NCBI GenBank assembly: GCA_024697545.1
Contig: JAILFN010000069.1
Location: forward strand, 1 to 54,624
Length of the DNA stretch: 54,624 nucleotides
Direction of reading: 5' to 3'
Origin: Ruminococcus sp.
Lineage (GTDB): Bacteria; Bacillota; Clostridia; Oscillospirales; Ruminococcaceae
This document shows, piece after piece, positions 8,399 through 16,274 of this stretch. The translations under genes were made by a program, and so were the position numbers. Position 1 is the stretch's first letter; each line of letters opens with the position of its first letter. The notes beneath the pieces are model-generated. The model saw only the letters and a program-made list of their open reading frames with translations. It searched no databases and was not told where the DNA came from.

Positions 8399-9988
8399 GT
8401 GGCTAAGAAAAATGAAGTTACATTCAGCAACAGTTCCGACAGGCACAAGGAACACAAGCATTTGTTCAATTCCTCGAGCAATTCGGATTTTATCATCAAT
8501 ATGTCGGCAGAGGGCGCAAGAAAACTCTGCGGCGTTTACAGCATGATCGCTATGATACTCATAGCTTTGTCATCGGTGCCGTATTACATATCAAAGGCGA
8601 TGGGCAGCAGCGGTACTTACAGTATGCTGCACAACGACTCAAATGATACTGCGGCATTCCTGATAATGACCCTGCTTATATGCGCGGGCTTTATCGGTAT
8701 GCTCATATTTATGATCTGCTGCGTGAAAAAGGAGATCGTTATACAGAACAACAAGGCGGCTGCGGTCTTTGTCGCGATCCTTATCTCGGCTGTCGTGTCC
8801 GCTCTCGCTTCGGAGGATCTCATGAGCAGCATACTCGGTTATCTCGACAGAGCCGAGGGTCTTGTTACCATAATAGGCTATATCGGATTCTATGCGATAG
8901 GTGCGACGCTTACCGATGCCAAGTGGCGCAGACGCGCTGCCCAGACGGCGGTCATCATCGGCACGGTCAACGGGCTCATGGGTATACTGCAAAGCATACC
9001 TGCCTGTTCAAAGTTCATCCCGAGCTATTATAACTATCTGTTCATGGGTTACAGAACAGAGGTCGAGTTCGCGGGATATTTCAATGCCTACGGCGCATAT
9101 GACCCGTCCTATGCGGCTGACGGATTTGCCTGCTCGCCCTTTGCACTGGGAGCGCTGCTCACTGTCTGCTGCGCTTTCGCACTCGGTTTTGCCTGCTTCG
9201 GCGGGTCTGCCAAGAGGCGTATACTGAACCTTGCGGCAGCGGGCATCATGACAGGCGCTGCCATACTCACCCAGACTTTCCCCGCTATGCTCGGCATCGG
9301 TGCGGATATCGTTATAATGCTGGTGTTCGCCATAGCGGCTGCTGCAAAGGATAAGCCCAAGGGAGATGAGAAGCCCGTGGGCAAGACCCCCGTTCTCATG
9401 TCTGCGGCTTCTGTTGTCATAGCTGCGGCGATAGCTCTCGGCATCACCCTTACGGGCAACTTCCGTATGCGTAACGAGCGCATAATCTTCACCGATGCTT
9501 TCGAGAGACTGAGCATTGCATTCGATATTCATTCTGAGCATGAGGATAACATTTTCTTTACCCTCTGGTCGGACGGATCCTTTGTCTTTGAGGACAACAT
9601 CGTGTTGGGCACGGGTCCCGATAACTGGGCAAAGATGTACAACGACGGCGACGGCATGGAGACCGACCGTTCCTACAACGAGTACCTTGACATTGCGATA
9701 ACCCGCGGTATCATAGGTGCGGCGCTCTACATTCTGATGCTCATCATCACGCTTATGAAGATGGTGCGTATGATAAAGGCGGCGTTTGCAAAGCGCGAGG
9801 GCGTTGAGTACGCTGCGGCACTCGGTGCGGCGACGGCTCTGCTGGCATACATGGCTCAGGCGTTCTTCAATATCAGCTCAAACTATTGCACACCGTTCTT
9901 CTACCTGACGGTGGGCATGATATGGAGCTATGAAGCGGCGGGCAAGCTCGGCGTTTCGGAAGCTAAAAAGGAAGCAAAGAAGAGCTGA
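8399..9988 (+). CDS. Polytopic membrane protein, O-antigen ligase/Wzy-like
   Basis: This 529-residue protein starts at GTG 8399 after GGGAGG. It has about a dozen hydrophobic segments, with a short cytoplasmic N-terminus. A large extracytoplasmic loop near residues 350-430 contains Gly-Thr-Gly-Pro-Asp-Asn-Trp, then Tyr-Asn-Glu-Tyr-Leu-Asp-Ile-Ala and Arg-Gly-Ile-Ile-Gly, followed by further helices. This loop pattern is typical of the O-antigen ligase (Wzy_C) superfamily, which joins lipid-linked glycans to acceptors. No glycosyltransferases are adjacent, so the acceptor is open. A generic polysaccharide polymerase is an alternative. Confidence 0.75.
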   Translation: MAKKNEVTFSNSSDRHKEHKHLFNSSSNSDFIINMSAEGARKLCGVYSMIAMILIALSSVPYYISKAMGSSGTYSMLHNDSNDTAAFLIMTLLICAGFIGMLIFMICCVKKEIVIQNNKAAAVFVAILISAVVSALASEDLMSSILGYLDRAEGLVTIIGYIGFYAIGATLTDAKWRRRAAQTAVIIGTVNGLMGILQSIPACSKFIPSYYNYLFMGYRTEVEFAGYFNAYGAYDPSYAADGFACSPFALGALLTVCCAFALGFACFGGSAKRRILNLAAAGIMTGAAILTQTFPAMLGIGADIVIMLVFAIAAAAKDKPKGDEKPVGKTPVLMSAASVVIAAAIALGITLTGNFRMRNERIIFTDAFERLSIAFDIHSEHEDNIFFTLWSDGSFVFEDNIVLGTGPDNWAKMYNDGDGMETDRSYNEYLDIAITRGIIGAALYILMLIITLMKMVRMIKAAFAKREGVEYAAALGAATALLAYMAQAFFNISSNYCTPFFYLTVGMIWSYEAAGKLGVSEAKKEAKKS

Positions 9989-10038
9989 CGGCTGATAACT
10001 GCCGAAAGCCCAAAAAAGCTTTGGGATAATATGAAGCA

Positions 10039-10072
10039 AACAGACTTCGCGGTGCGCGGGGTCTGTTTTTTT
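10039..10072 (+). terminator. Terminator of the O-antigen-ligase-like gene
   Basis: A 12-bp stem (10039-10050 with 10056-10067, two G-U pairs) has a 5-nt loop and is followed by a run of T. The rest of the 310-bp gap 9989-10298 holds only this and the next promoter. Confidence 0.9.
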
Positions 10073-10209
10073 GAATGTTTGTGAAACAGATTATTCATGA
10101 ACGGCTGCGGGAAATTGCATTTTTATAGTTGAAAATGCCCATATATACGTTATTCTGCGGCATTGTACTGTTTAAATTCATGATTTTTTGCAAGTTGCAA
10201 AAAATATAC

Positions 10210-10238
10210 TTGCAAAATCCGCACTTTAGGTATATAAT
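10210..10238 (+). promoter_or_regulatory. Promoter of the aminotransferase gene
   Basis: TTGCAA (10210-10215), a 17-bp spacer and TATAAT (10233-10238), 60 bases before the start codon. Confidence 0.7.
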
Positions 10239-10298
10239 GGTATAGGTAAAAATTATGTCGGATAATAATGTAAATATGATCATACGGAGGAGAAAGCA

Positions 10299-11576
10299 AT
10301 GGTATTATCTGAAATGAACAGAAAACAGCTTGAAGCCTTCAAGGCTGAGGCTCAGAAGGAATATGACGGCTACAAGGCGCTGGGTCTGTCGCTCAATATG
10401 GCAAGAGGCAAGCCGGGTCACGAGCAGCTTGCGCTCACCGCTCCCATGCTTGACAGCCTTAAAGCAGCCGATTTTGACGATATAGATGACAACTACTTCA
10501 ACTACGGTCTGCTGGGCGGTATCCCCGAGGCTAAGGCGCTGTTCGCTCCCATGCTCGGCGTAAAGCCCGAGAACGTTCTGGTGTTCGGTAACTCCAGCTT
10601 AAAGATCATGTACGATAACGTTTCCCGCTGCTACAACTACGGCGTGGGAGGCGGCGAGAAGCCCTGGAAGGATCAGGGCAAGCTCAAGTGGCTCTGTCCC
10701 GTTCCCGGTTACGACAGACACTTCGCCATCACCGAGCAGTTCGGCTTTGAGATGATAACCATACCCACCGACGAGAACGGCCCCGATATGGATATGGTAG
10801 AGAAGCTTGTAGCTGAGGATCCTTCTATAAAGGGTATCTGGTGCGTTCCGATGTACTCGAACCCCACGGGCATCACCTATTCCGATGAGACCGTTAAGCG
10901 CATGGCGGCTCTCTCGCCCGCTGCAAGCGACTTCCGCATCTTCTGGGATAACGCTTACTGCATCCACCACCTGTCCGAAGACCAGGACAAGCTGCTGAAC
11001 CTCTATGATGAGGCTGCAAAGAACGGCAAGGAGGACATGGTGTTCATGTTCGCTTCCACCTCTAAGGTGACCTTCCCCGGAAGCGGTGTAGCCATCATGG
11101 CTGCAAGCGAGCGCAACCTCAAGGCTCACACCGACGTTATGACCATATACACCATCGGCTACGACAAGCTGAATATGCTGCGCCATGTAAAGTTCTTCGA
11201 CGGCAAGTTCGAGAATGTTGTCGAGCACATGAAGAAGCACGCAGCTGTGCTCGCGCCCAGATTCGATACCGTTATCAACACCCTCGATAAGGAGATAGCA
11301 CCTCTTGGCATCGGCAGCTACAACAAGCCCAAGGGCGGCTACTTCGTAAGCTTCGACGCTCTGCCCGGCTGTGCAAAGAGAATAGTTTCCCTCTGCAAGG
11401 AAGCGGGCGTTACCATGACCGGCGCAGGCGCTACCTACCCCTACGGCAAGGATCCCGAGGACAAGAATATCCGCATAGCGCCCACCTTCCCCTCTGTTGA
11501 GGAGCTTGCAAAGGCTATGGAGATATTTGCCTGTGCAGTTAAGCTCGCATCGGCTGAAAAGCTTCTCGCTGAGTAA
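10299..11576 (+). CDS. PLP-dependent aminotransferase, fold type I (aspartate aminotransferase-like)
   Basis: This 425-residue cytosolic transaminase belongs to the Asp-aminotransferase/MocR-like group (Pfam Aminotran_MocR type), which probably exchanges amino groups between an amino acid and a 2-oxo acid. Fold-type-I landmarks are present: Gly-Asn-Ser-Ser for phosphate contact, Pro-Val-Pro-Gly-Tyr-Asp, Ser-Asn-Pro-Thr-Gly, the PLP-ring Asp in Trp-Asp-Asn-Ala-Tyr, and the Schiff-base lysine in Ser-Thr-Ser-Lys-Val. There is no DNA-binding domain, so it is an enzyme rather than a MocR regulator. It has its own promoter and terminator. The donor amino acid cannot be decided from sequence. Confidence 0.88.
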   Translation: MVLSEMNRKQLEAFKAEAQKEYDGYKALGLSLNMARGKPGHEQLALTAPMLDSLKAADFDDIDDNYFNYGLLGGIPEAKALFAPMLGVKPENVLVFGNSSLKIMYDNVSRCYNYGVGGGEKPWKDQGKLKWLCPVPGYDRHFAITEQFGFEMITIPTDENGPDMDMVEKLVAEDPSIKGIWCVPMYSNPTGITYSDETVKRMAALSPAASDFRIFWDNAYCIHHLSEDQDKLLNLYDEAAKNGKEDMVFMFASTSKVTFPGSGVAIMAASERNLKAHTDVMTIYTIGYDKLNMLRHVKFFDGKFENVVEHMKKHAAVLAPRFDTVINTLDKEIAPLGIGSYNKPKGGYFVSFDALPGCAKRIVSLCKEAGVTMTGAGATYPYGKDPEDKNIRIAPTFPSVEELAKAMEIFACAVKLASAEKLLAE

Positions 11577-11602
11577 GACATAAGTAAAAGAATTAACTAT
11601 AG

Positions 11603-11638
11603 CCACCCGCAGGACAGTGCTTCTGTGGGTGGTTTTTT
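11603..11638 (+). terminator. Terminator of the aminotransferase gene
   Basis: A 10-bp stem CCACCCGCAG/CTGTGGGTGG (11603-11612 with 11623-11632, one G-U pair) is followed by six T residues. Confidence 0.9.
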
Positions 11639-11721
11639 GTGCTGTGTCTACAACTTTATCGGGTTTGTTCGGGCTTTGATTTGTGTATTCATACAAATTT
11701 CATGTTTTTGTATAATATCTC

Positions 11722-11750
11722 TTGACAAACAATACTATATGGCATATAAT
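11722..11750 (+). promoter_or_regulatory. Promoter of the tandem hydrolase operon
   Basis: TTGACA (11722-11727), a 17-bp spacer and TATAAT (11745-11750). The -10 box is embedded in the first of three dyad elements, so binding there should block RNA polymerase. Confidence 0.82.
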
Positions 11751-11808
11751 ATTATCAGACGAAGATACTATACAGCGTATAATATAGATGAAGTGTATAG
11801 TATTATAC
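11731..11808. promoter_or_regulatory. Three tandem dyad operators, probable PadR-type sites
   Basis: Three AT-rich inverted repeats follow each other: 11731-11753 (23 bp, AATACTATAT arm), 11765-11785 (ATACTATA arm, GC-centred) and 11795-11808 (GTATAG/TATAC). Copies 1 and 2 are clearly related (ATACTATA-x-x-GC-x-TATAATAT). The first overlaps the -10 box and spacer. Such TATA/GTAT dyads fit a small winged-helix repressor, and a PadR gene lies at the end of the island. The link is inference. Confidence 0.65.
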
Positions 11809-11836
11809 AATAATAAATACTGCGGAGGAAATAACA

Positions 11837-12784
11837 ATGAAAGCATTAAAGATCACCGGAAAAATACTTCTCGGACTGCTGATAATAATAATCGCGTTCC
11901 TGCTGGTAATGTTCATCATTCACAGGATACTGCTCGCAAAGGAAGAGCCGCTGCTTGAGCCGCTCGGTCAAATGGTAGAGGTGGACGGAAACCAGATGAG
12001 CATCTACACAGAAGGCGAGGGTGAACACACCATAGTCATCATGGCAGGCTCCGGAATGCCATCACCTATACTTCAATATCGTTCGCTGTACAGTAAACTG
12101 AGTGATACCTACAAGATCGCAGTTATAGAAAAATTTGGTTACGGATTCAGCGATGTGGTGGACGGAGAGAGGGATTTCGACACCTTGCTCCGTCAGGATC
12201 ATGAAGCACTCCAGAAGGCTGGCGTTGAAGCACCGTATATCCTTTGTCCTCACTCCATGTCGGGAATAGAAGCTATCCTCTGGGCGCAGAAGTACCCCGA
12301 TGAGGTGGAAGCGATAGTCGGGCTTGACATGAGCACCCCGAAGGCTTACACCGAAGAGATGCTCGAAGATGACGGAAAAGGAATGATCGCTCTCTACACA
12401 TTCCTCAGAGAATCGGGAGTCGGACGGCTGGTGCTGACCGACAAAAATATACCGGACAGCTATGACAAGCACGAAAAGGATGTCTTCAAAGCTTTAGTTT
12501 TCAGAAAGTTTGCCAACAAAAACACCTGCGATGAAGGCACACATATTGCGGACGCTATCGACGAGATTAACACCGCCGACAAGCCCGATGTACCGACTCT
12601 GCTGTTTATGTCCGACGGCAAGGAGACTGGCGGACAGGTGTGGATAGACGCCATGTACGATTACGCCGACGGTCTCACCGACGCGAAGGTGATAGAGCTG
12701 GACTGCGGTCACATGGTAGCTGATGAAAAGCCCGATGAAATAGCCGAGGCTATGAGAGAGTTTATCGCGGGGCTTGACAGGTAA
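11837..12784 (+). CDS. Membrane-anchored alpha/beta hydrolase 1 of 4
   Basis: This 315-residue protein starts with a basic Lys-Ala-Leu-Lys-Ile segment and one transmembrane helix (about 8-29), then an extracytoplasmic alpha/beta hydrolase domain. The likely nucleophile is Ser140 in Cys-Pro-His-Ser-Met-Ser-Gly. The oxyanion stretch is Met-Ala-Gly-Ser-Gly and the catalytic His is in Asp-Cys-Gly-His-Met near 292. The usual first Gly of the elbow is Pro and the last is Ser. It is the first gene of the operon and closely paralogous to the proteins at 13876 and 14851. The substrate is unknown; an ester or lipid in the envelope is a guess. Confidence 0.85.
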   Translation: MKALKITGKILLGLLIIIIAFLLVMFIIHRILLAKEEPLLEPLGQMVEVDGNQMSIYTEGEGEHTIVIMAGSGMPSPILQYRSLYSKLSDTYKIAVIEKFGYGFSDVVDGERDFDTLLRQDHEALQKAGVEAPYILCPHSMSGIEAILWAQKYPDEVEAIVGLDMSTPKAYTEEMLEDDGKGMIALYTFLRESGVGRLVLTDKNIPDSYDKHEKDVFKALVFRKFANKNTCDEGTHIADAIDEINTADKPDVPTLLFMSDGKETGGQVWIDAMYDYADGLTDAKVIELDCGHMVADEKPDEIAEAMREFIAGLDR

Positions 12785-12795
12785 GGGAGAGCAAC

Positions 12796-13857
12796 ATGAA
12801 AAAAGCACTGAAGATAACAGGTAAGATACTGCTGGGAATACTGATATTCCTTGTGTCGGCAATTATCATACTGCTTGCCGCAAGGCTTATCGGCAGGGCG
12901 GTAAACGGCAAAACTCCCGAAGGCGGCATCAACGAATCAATGCTTGTCGATATCAACGGAACGAAGCAGTGGATCAACATATACGGACAGGACAAGGATA
13001 ACCCCGTTCTGCTGTATCTTCACGGCGGACCGGGTTCCGCAACAAGTCCATACGACTATGCGTTCACAAGAAAGTGGAGCGATGTTTATACCGTTGTCAC
13101 ATGGGATCAGCGAAACTGCGGAAAAAGCTATGACACCTCTAAGACGGATACCATAACCTCAGACATCATGATGCAGGACGGCAAGGAAATGACTGAATAC
13201 CTGCTTGACTACATGGGCAAGGAAAAGATAACTCTTCTGGGTCATTCCTGGGGGTCGCTGTTCGGCGCAAACTTAGCTCTCGAATATCCCGAATACTACG
13301 ATGCGTTTATCGGCACGGGACAGTTCATCGACGATCGGGAGAATGAAAAGAGACTTTACGAAGCGGCACAGAAGTGGAGCGAGGGCGATGAAGAGGGAAA
13401 GGCACTGCTTGAAAAATGGTCGCCCGACAACGCAGACACAATAGAGGCTTTTCGGGCACGAAACGAGATCATGGACAGATACGGCTACGGCATGATGAAG
13501 GACGGCACAGATTATAACTTCTATTCTACGATACTGTTCAACCCGAACTATACGATCAAAGATCTTGTCGGGTATGTCAAAAACAACGAAGCTTCATTTG
13601 AGCCGTATATGGACTTCCTCACAGGCGATATGTTAAAGATGTCGCTGCTCGGCAGATACGATTATCAGGTACCATATTACAATATAAACGGAGATATGGA
13701 TTATCAGACAAATTATCAGCTCGCCTGCGAATACTTCGAGCAGGTGAACGCTCCCGAAAAGGAGATGTTCGTGATGAAGGACGCGACCCACGGTCTGCTG
13801 GAATCCCGTTCGGAGGAGTTCTCGCAGCTCGTGCATAAGATAGCGCAAAAAAGATAG
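12796..13857 (+). CDS. Membrane-anchored alpha/beta hydrolase 2 of 4, proline iminopeptidase-like
   Basis: This 353-residue protein has the same N-terminal anchor style (Lys-Lys-Ala-Leu-Lys-Ile-Thr-Gly-Lys-Ile-Leu-Leu-Gly, helix to about 32) but a different catalytic domain. The oxyanion motif His-Gly-Gly-Pro-Gly at about 75 and the elbow Gly-His-Ser-Trp-Gly-Ser place it with prolyl iminopeptidase-like hydrolases (S33). The C-terminal Ala-Thr-His-Gly supplies the histidine. It starts 11 bases after the previous stop. A peptidase acting on N-terminal residues outside the membrane is possible, but many family members are not peptidases. Confidence 0.85.
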   Translation: MKKALKITGKILLGILIFLVSAIIILLAARLIGRAVNGKTPEGGINESMLVDINGTKQWINIYGQDKDNPVLLYLHGGPGSATSPYDYAFTRKWSDVYTVVTWDQRNCGKSYDTSKTDTITSDIMMQDGKEMTEYLLDYMGKEKITLLGHSWGSLFGANLALEYPEYYDAFIGTGQFIDDRENEKRLYEAAQKWSEGDEEGKALLEKWSPDNADTIEAFRARNEIMDRYGYGMMKDGTDYNFYSTILFNPNYTIKDLVGYVKNNEASFEPYMDFLTGDMLKMSLLGRYDYQVPYYNINGDMDYQTNYQLACEYFEQVNAPEKEMFVMKDATHGLLESRSEEFSQLVHKIAQKR

Positions 13858-13875
13858 ATACGGGAGGCAGCAGAC

Positions 13876-14838
13876 ATGAAAAAAGCATTAAAAATAGTTG
13901 GCAGGATATTCTTAGGATTGCTGATACTGTTAGCGGTATTCATTATCATCATGACGATATACAATCAGATAATGCTCCGAAAGAACAAAGACCTGTACGA
14001 AACACCACTTGGACAGATGGTAGAGGTTGACGGTCACAAGATGAGCCTTTACACCGAGGGCGAGGGCGATCATACGATCGTGTTCATGTCGGGCTGGGGC
14101 ACTTCCTCTCCGATCCTCGATTTCAAGCCGCTTTACAGCAGGCTTTCCGATGATTACAGGATAGTCGTTGTAGAGAAATTCGGCTACGGTTTCAGCGATG
14201 AGATCGACGGCGACAGGGATATGGACACCATTCTCCGACAGGACAGGGAAGCGCTTGAAAAGGCAGGCATTGAAGGTCCGTTTGTGCTGTGTCCCCATTC
14301 CTTCTCGGGCTATGAAGCTACCCTCTGGGCGCAGAAATACCCCGACGAAGTAGAGGCTATAGTCGGACTGGATATGTGTACAGCGAACAGCAAAAGCGAG
14401 GATCTTTACAAAAAAGAGCAGGGTCTTATGAAGCTTGCTATCGGGGTAAATAAATTTGAAAAAGCAACGGGACTTTTACGGATCGGCACTTTCGACCAAT
14501 CCGGGACGCTGACAGAGGAAGAAAACAAGATATACACCGAGATCTGCTGTCACAAGCTGCTTAACGAAACGATGATGAACGAAAGCAAACAGAATAACGA
14601 GAGGGCGGTAAATGCAGAGATAAACGGTTCTGCGCTGCCGACTGTACCAATGATACTGTATCTTTCTCCCGACAGCACACAATACGATGAAAGCTGGGAA
14701 AAGGGCGCACAGGCGATGGTCGATGCTTCGGAAAACGGACAGCTTGTAAAGCTCGACTGCGGACATTATGTGCATGACTTTGAGTACGAGCGGATAAGCG
14801 CGGACATGAAAGAGCTTATCGAAGGGCTCGACAAATAA
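13876..14838 (+). CDS. Membrane-anchored alpha/beta hydrolase 3 of 4
   Basis: This 320-residue paralogue of hydrolases 1 and 4 has an N-terminal helix (about 9-32) followed by the conserved Gly-Gln-Met-Val-Glu-Val-Asp-Gly-His-Lys-Met-Ser strand pair. The elbow is Cys-Pro-His-Ser-Phe-Ser-Gly near 140 and the terminal His is in Asp-Cys-Gly-His-Tyr. It starts 18 bases after hydrolase 2. Its first 30 residues are almost identical to those of hydrolase 4, which points to recent duplication. Confidence 0.85.
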   Translation: MKKALKIVGRIFLGLLILLAVFIIIMTIYNQIMLRKNKDLYETPLGQMVEVDGHKMSLYTEGEGDHTIVFMSGWGTSSPILDFKPLYSRLSDDYRIVVVEKFGYGFSDEIDGDRDMDTILRQDREALEKAGIEGPFVLCPHSFSGYEATLWAQKYPDEVEAIVGLDMCTANSKSEDLYKKEQGLMKLAIGVNKFEKATGLLRIGTFDQSGTLTEEENKIYTEICCHKLLNETMMNESKQNNERAVNAEINGSALPTVPMILYLSPDSTQYDESWEKGAQAMVDASENGQLVKLDCGHYVHDFEYERISADMKELIEGLDK

Positions 14839-14850
14839 GGAGATAATGAC

Positions 14851-15807
14851 ATGAAAAAAGCACTTAAAATAGTAGGAAAAATATTCCTCGGACTTCTGAT
14901 ACTGATAGCGGTATTCCTTATCATCATGACCATATACAATCAGATCATGCTGAAAAAAGAGGATAAGCTGCTGGATAGCTACCCCGGGGAGCGGGTGGAG
15001 ATCGACGGGCACAAGCTGAACGTTTACGTTGAGGGCGAGGGAGAGCAGACGCTGGTATTCCTGCCGCCCTCTGCCGATACCTCTCCTGTGTTCACCTTCA
15101 AGCCGCTGTACACACAGCTGAGCGATGAATACAGATGCGCGGTGGTGGAGCGCTTCGGTTACGGCATGAGCGATGTAATCGACGATGACCGTGACTTTGA
15201 GACTATAGTCAAGCAGGACAGAGAAGCCCTGCAAAAGTCGGGCGTTGAAGCGCCGTATATCCTCTGCCCCTACTCGATGTCGGGTATCGAGGCGCTGACA
15301 TGGGCGCAGCTCTACCCCGACGATGTGGCGGGCATAGTAGGAATAGACATGGCGTTCCCCGAATCATACGATGATACTAACACCGATATAAGCGGCGAAG
15401 TAAGACTCATATCGGCTGTAAAAGCCACAGGTCTTATAAGACTGTTCGTTGGCGACGATAAATTCCCCGATACCGACTCCCCCGAGGATATAAAGCTTGA
15501 AAGAGCACTGGTCTGCCGCAACTTTCTCAACAAGTGCCATGTTAGCGAAGCGGAAAACATCAAGGCGAGCGTCAAGAGGATAACCGACGGCGAAAAGCCC
15601 GACGTTCCCATGTATCTGTACCTCACCAACGGCGGGGGCACGGGCTCGAGCGAGGAAGAGTGGCAGGGCTTTGCAAAAAGCTACACCGAGGGCATGGCAG
15701 ATGTCCGGTCAGAAAGCTTTGAGTGCGGACACAGCGAAATAATCACAAAGAAGCATGAGCAGCTTATCAAGGGCATAAGAGAATTTGCCGAGGGGCTCGG
15801 AAAGTAA
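14851..15807 (+). CDS. Membrane-anchored alpha/beta hydrolase 4 of 4
   Basis: This 318-residue last member of the tandem set has an N-terminal anchor helix (about 9-32). The elbow is Cys-Pro-Tyr-Ser-Met-Ser-Gly, where the His seen in its paralogues is replaced by Tyr. The oxyanion loop is also different: Leu-Pro-Pro-Ser-Ala instead of Met-Ala-Gly-Ser-Gly. A C-terminal Glu-Cys-Gly-His remains. Catalytic Ser and His are therefore kept, but oxyanion geometry may have changed. It starts 12 bases after hydrolase 3. The PadR gene begins 140 bases downstream. Confidence 0.85.
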   Translation: MKKALKIVGKIFLGLLILIAVFLIIMTIYNQIMLKKEDKLLDSYPGERVEIDGHKLNVYVEGEGEQTLVFLPPSADTSPVFTFKPLYTQLSDEYRCAVVERFGYGMSDVIDDDRDFETIVKQDREALQKSGVEAPYILCPYSMSGIEALTWAQLYPDDVAGIVGIDMAFPESYDDTNTDISGEVRLISAVKATGLIRLFVGDDKFPDTDSPEDIKLERALVCRNFLNKCHVSEAENIKASVKRITDGEKPDVPMYLYLTNGGGTGSSEEEWQGFAKSYTEGMADVRSESFECGHSEIITKKHEQLIKGIREFAEGLGK

Positions 15808-15830
15808 AGTTAAGGACTTTTTAAGAAATA

Positions 15831-15842
15831 AAATGATATAAT
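15831..15842 (+). promoter_or_regulatory. Possible extended -10 promoter for padR
   Basis: TATAAT (15837-15842) is preceded by TG one base upstream, an extended -10 element. No good -35 box is seen. The dyad operators found at 11.7 kb do not recur here. Confidence 0.4.
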
Positions 15843-15947
15843 AGATACAGCAAAAGAAACAGACAGCTGTAAGCTATGATATAGAAAGAAAACGTGTAGA
15901 ACAAAAGAGAAGAGACAAACTAAGCGAAAAAGAAGGAGGAAGCCAAA

Positions 15948-16274
15948 TTGAATACTTTCCCGATAAGTGCCGGATTGCTTGACGCATTGGTGCTTGCGGT
16001 CACCGAGAACGAGGACAGCTACGGTTATCAGATAACCAAGGATATCCAGCAGCGTATAAACGTTTCTGAATCAACACTTTACCCCGTGCTCAGAAGACTG
16101 CAAAAGAACGGTCATCTTGAGACCTATGATATGCCTTACATGGGGCGCAACAGACGATACTACAAGATAACACCTGCGGGCAGGGAGCAGCTCAGGCTCT
16201 ACCGCCAGGAGTGGAAGCACTATACTACACAGGTCGGTGCGTTTTTGAATGAAAAAGGAGATGTTGAGAAATGA
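15948..16274 (+). CDS. PadR-family transcriptional regulator
   Basis: This 108-residue winged-helix DNA-binding protein starts at TTG 15948 with AAGGAGGA 7 bases upstream. The PadR signature Tyr-Gly-Tyr-Gln-Ile-Thr-Lys-Asp and Ser-Glu-Ser-Thr-Leu-Tyr-Pro-Val-Leu-Arg-Arg-Leu is clear, followed by the wing with Arg-Asn-Arg-Arg-Tyr-Tyr. It has the short C-terminal helix of PadR subfamily 2. Its stop overlaps the start of the HAAS gene (ATGA), as is usual for PadR-DUF1700 pairs. It probably represses its own operon and perhaps the hydrolase operon. The effector is unknown. Confidence 0.92.
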   Translation: MNTFPISAGLLDALVLAVTENEDSYGYQITKDIQQRINVSESTLYPVLRRLQKNGHLETYDMPYMGRNRRYYKITPAGREQLRLYRQEWKHYTTQVGAFLNEKGDVEK

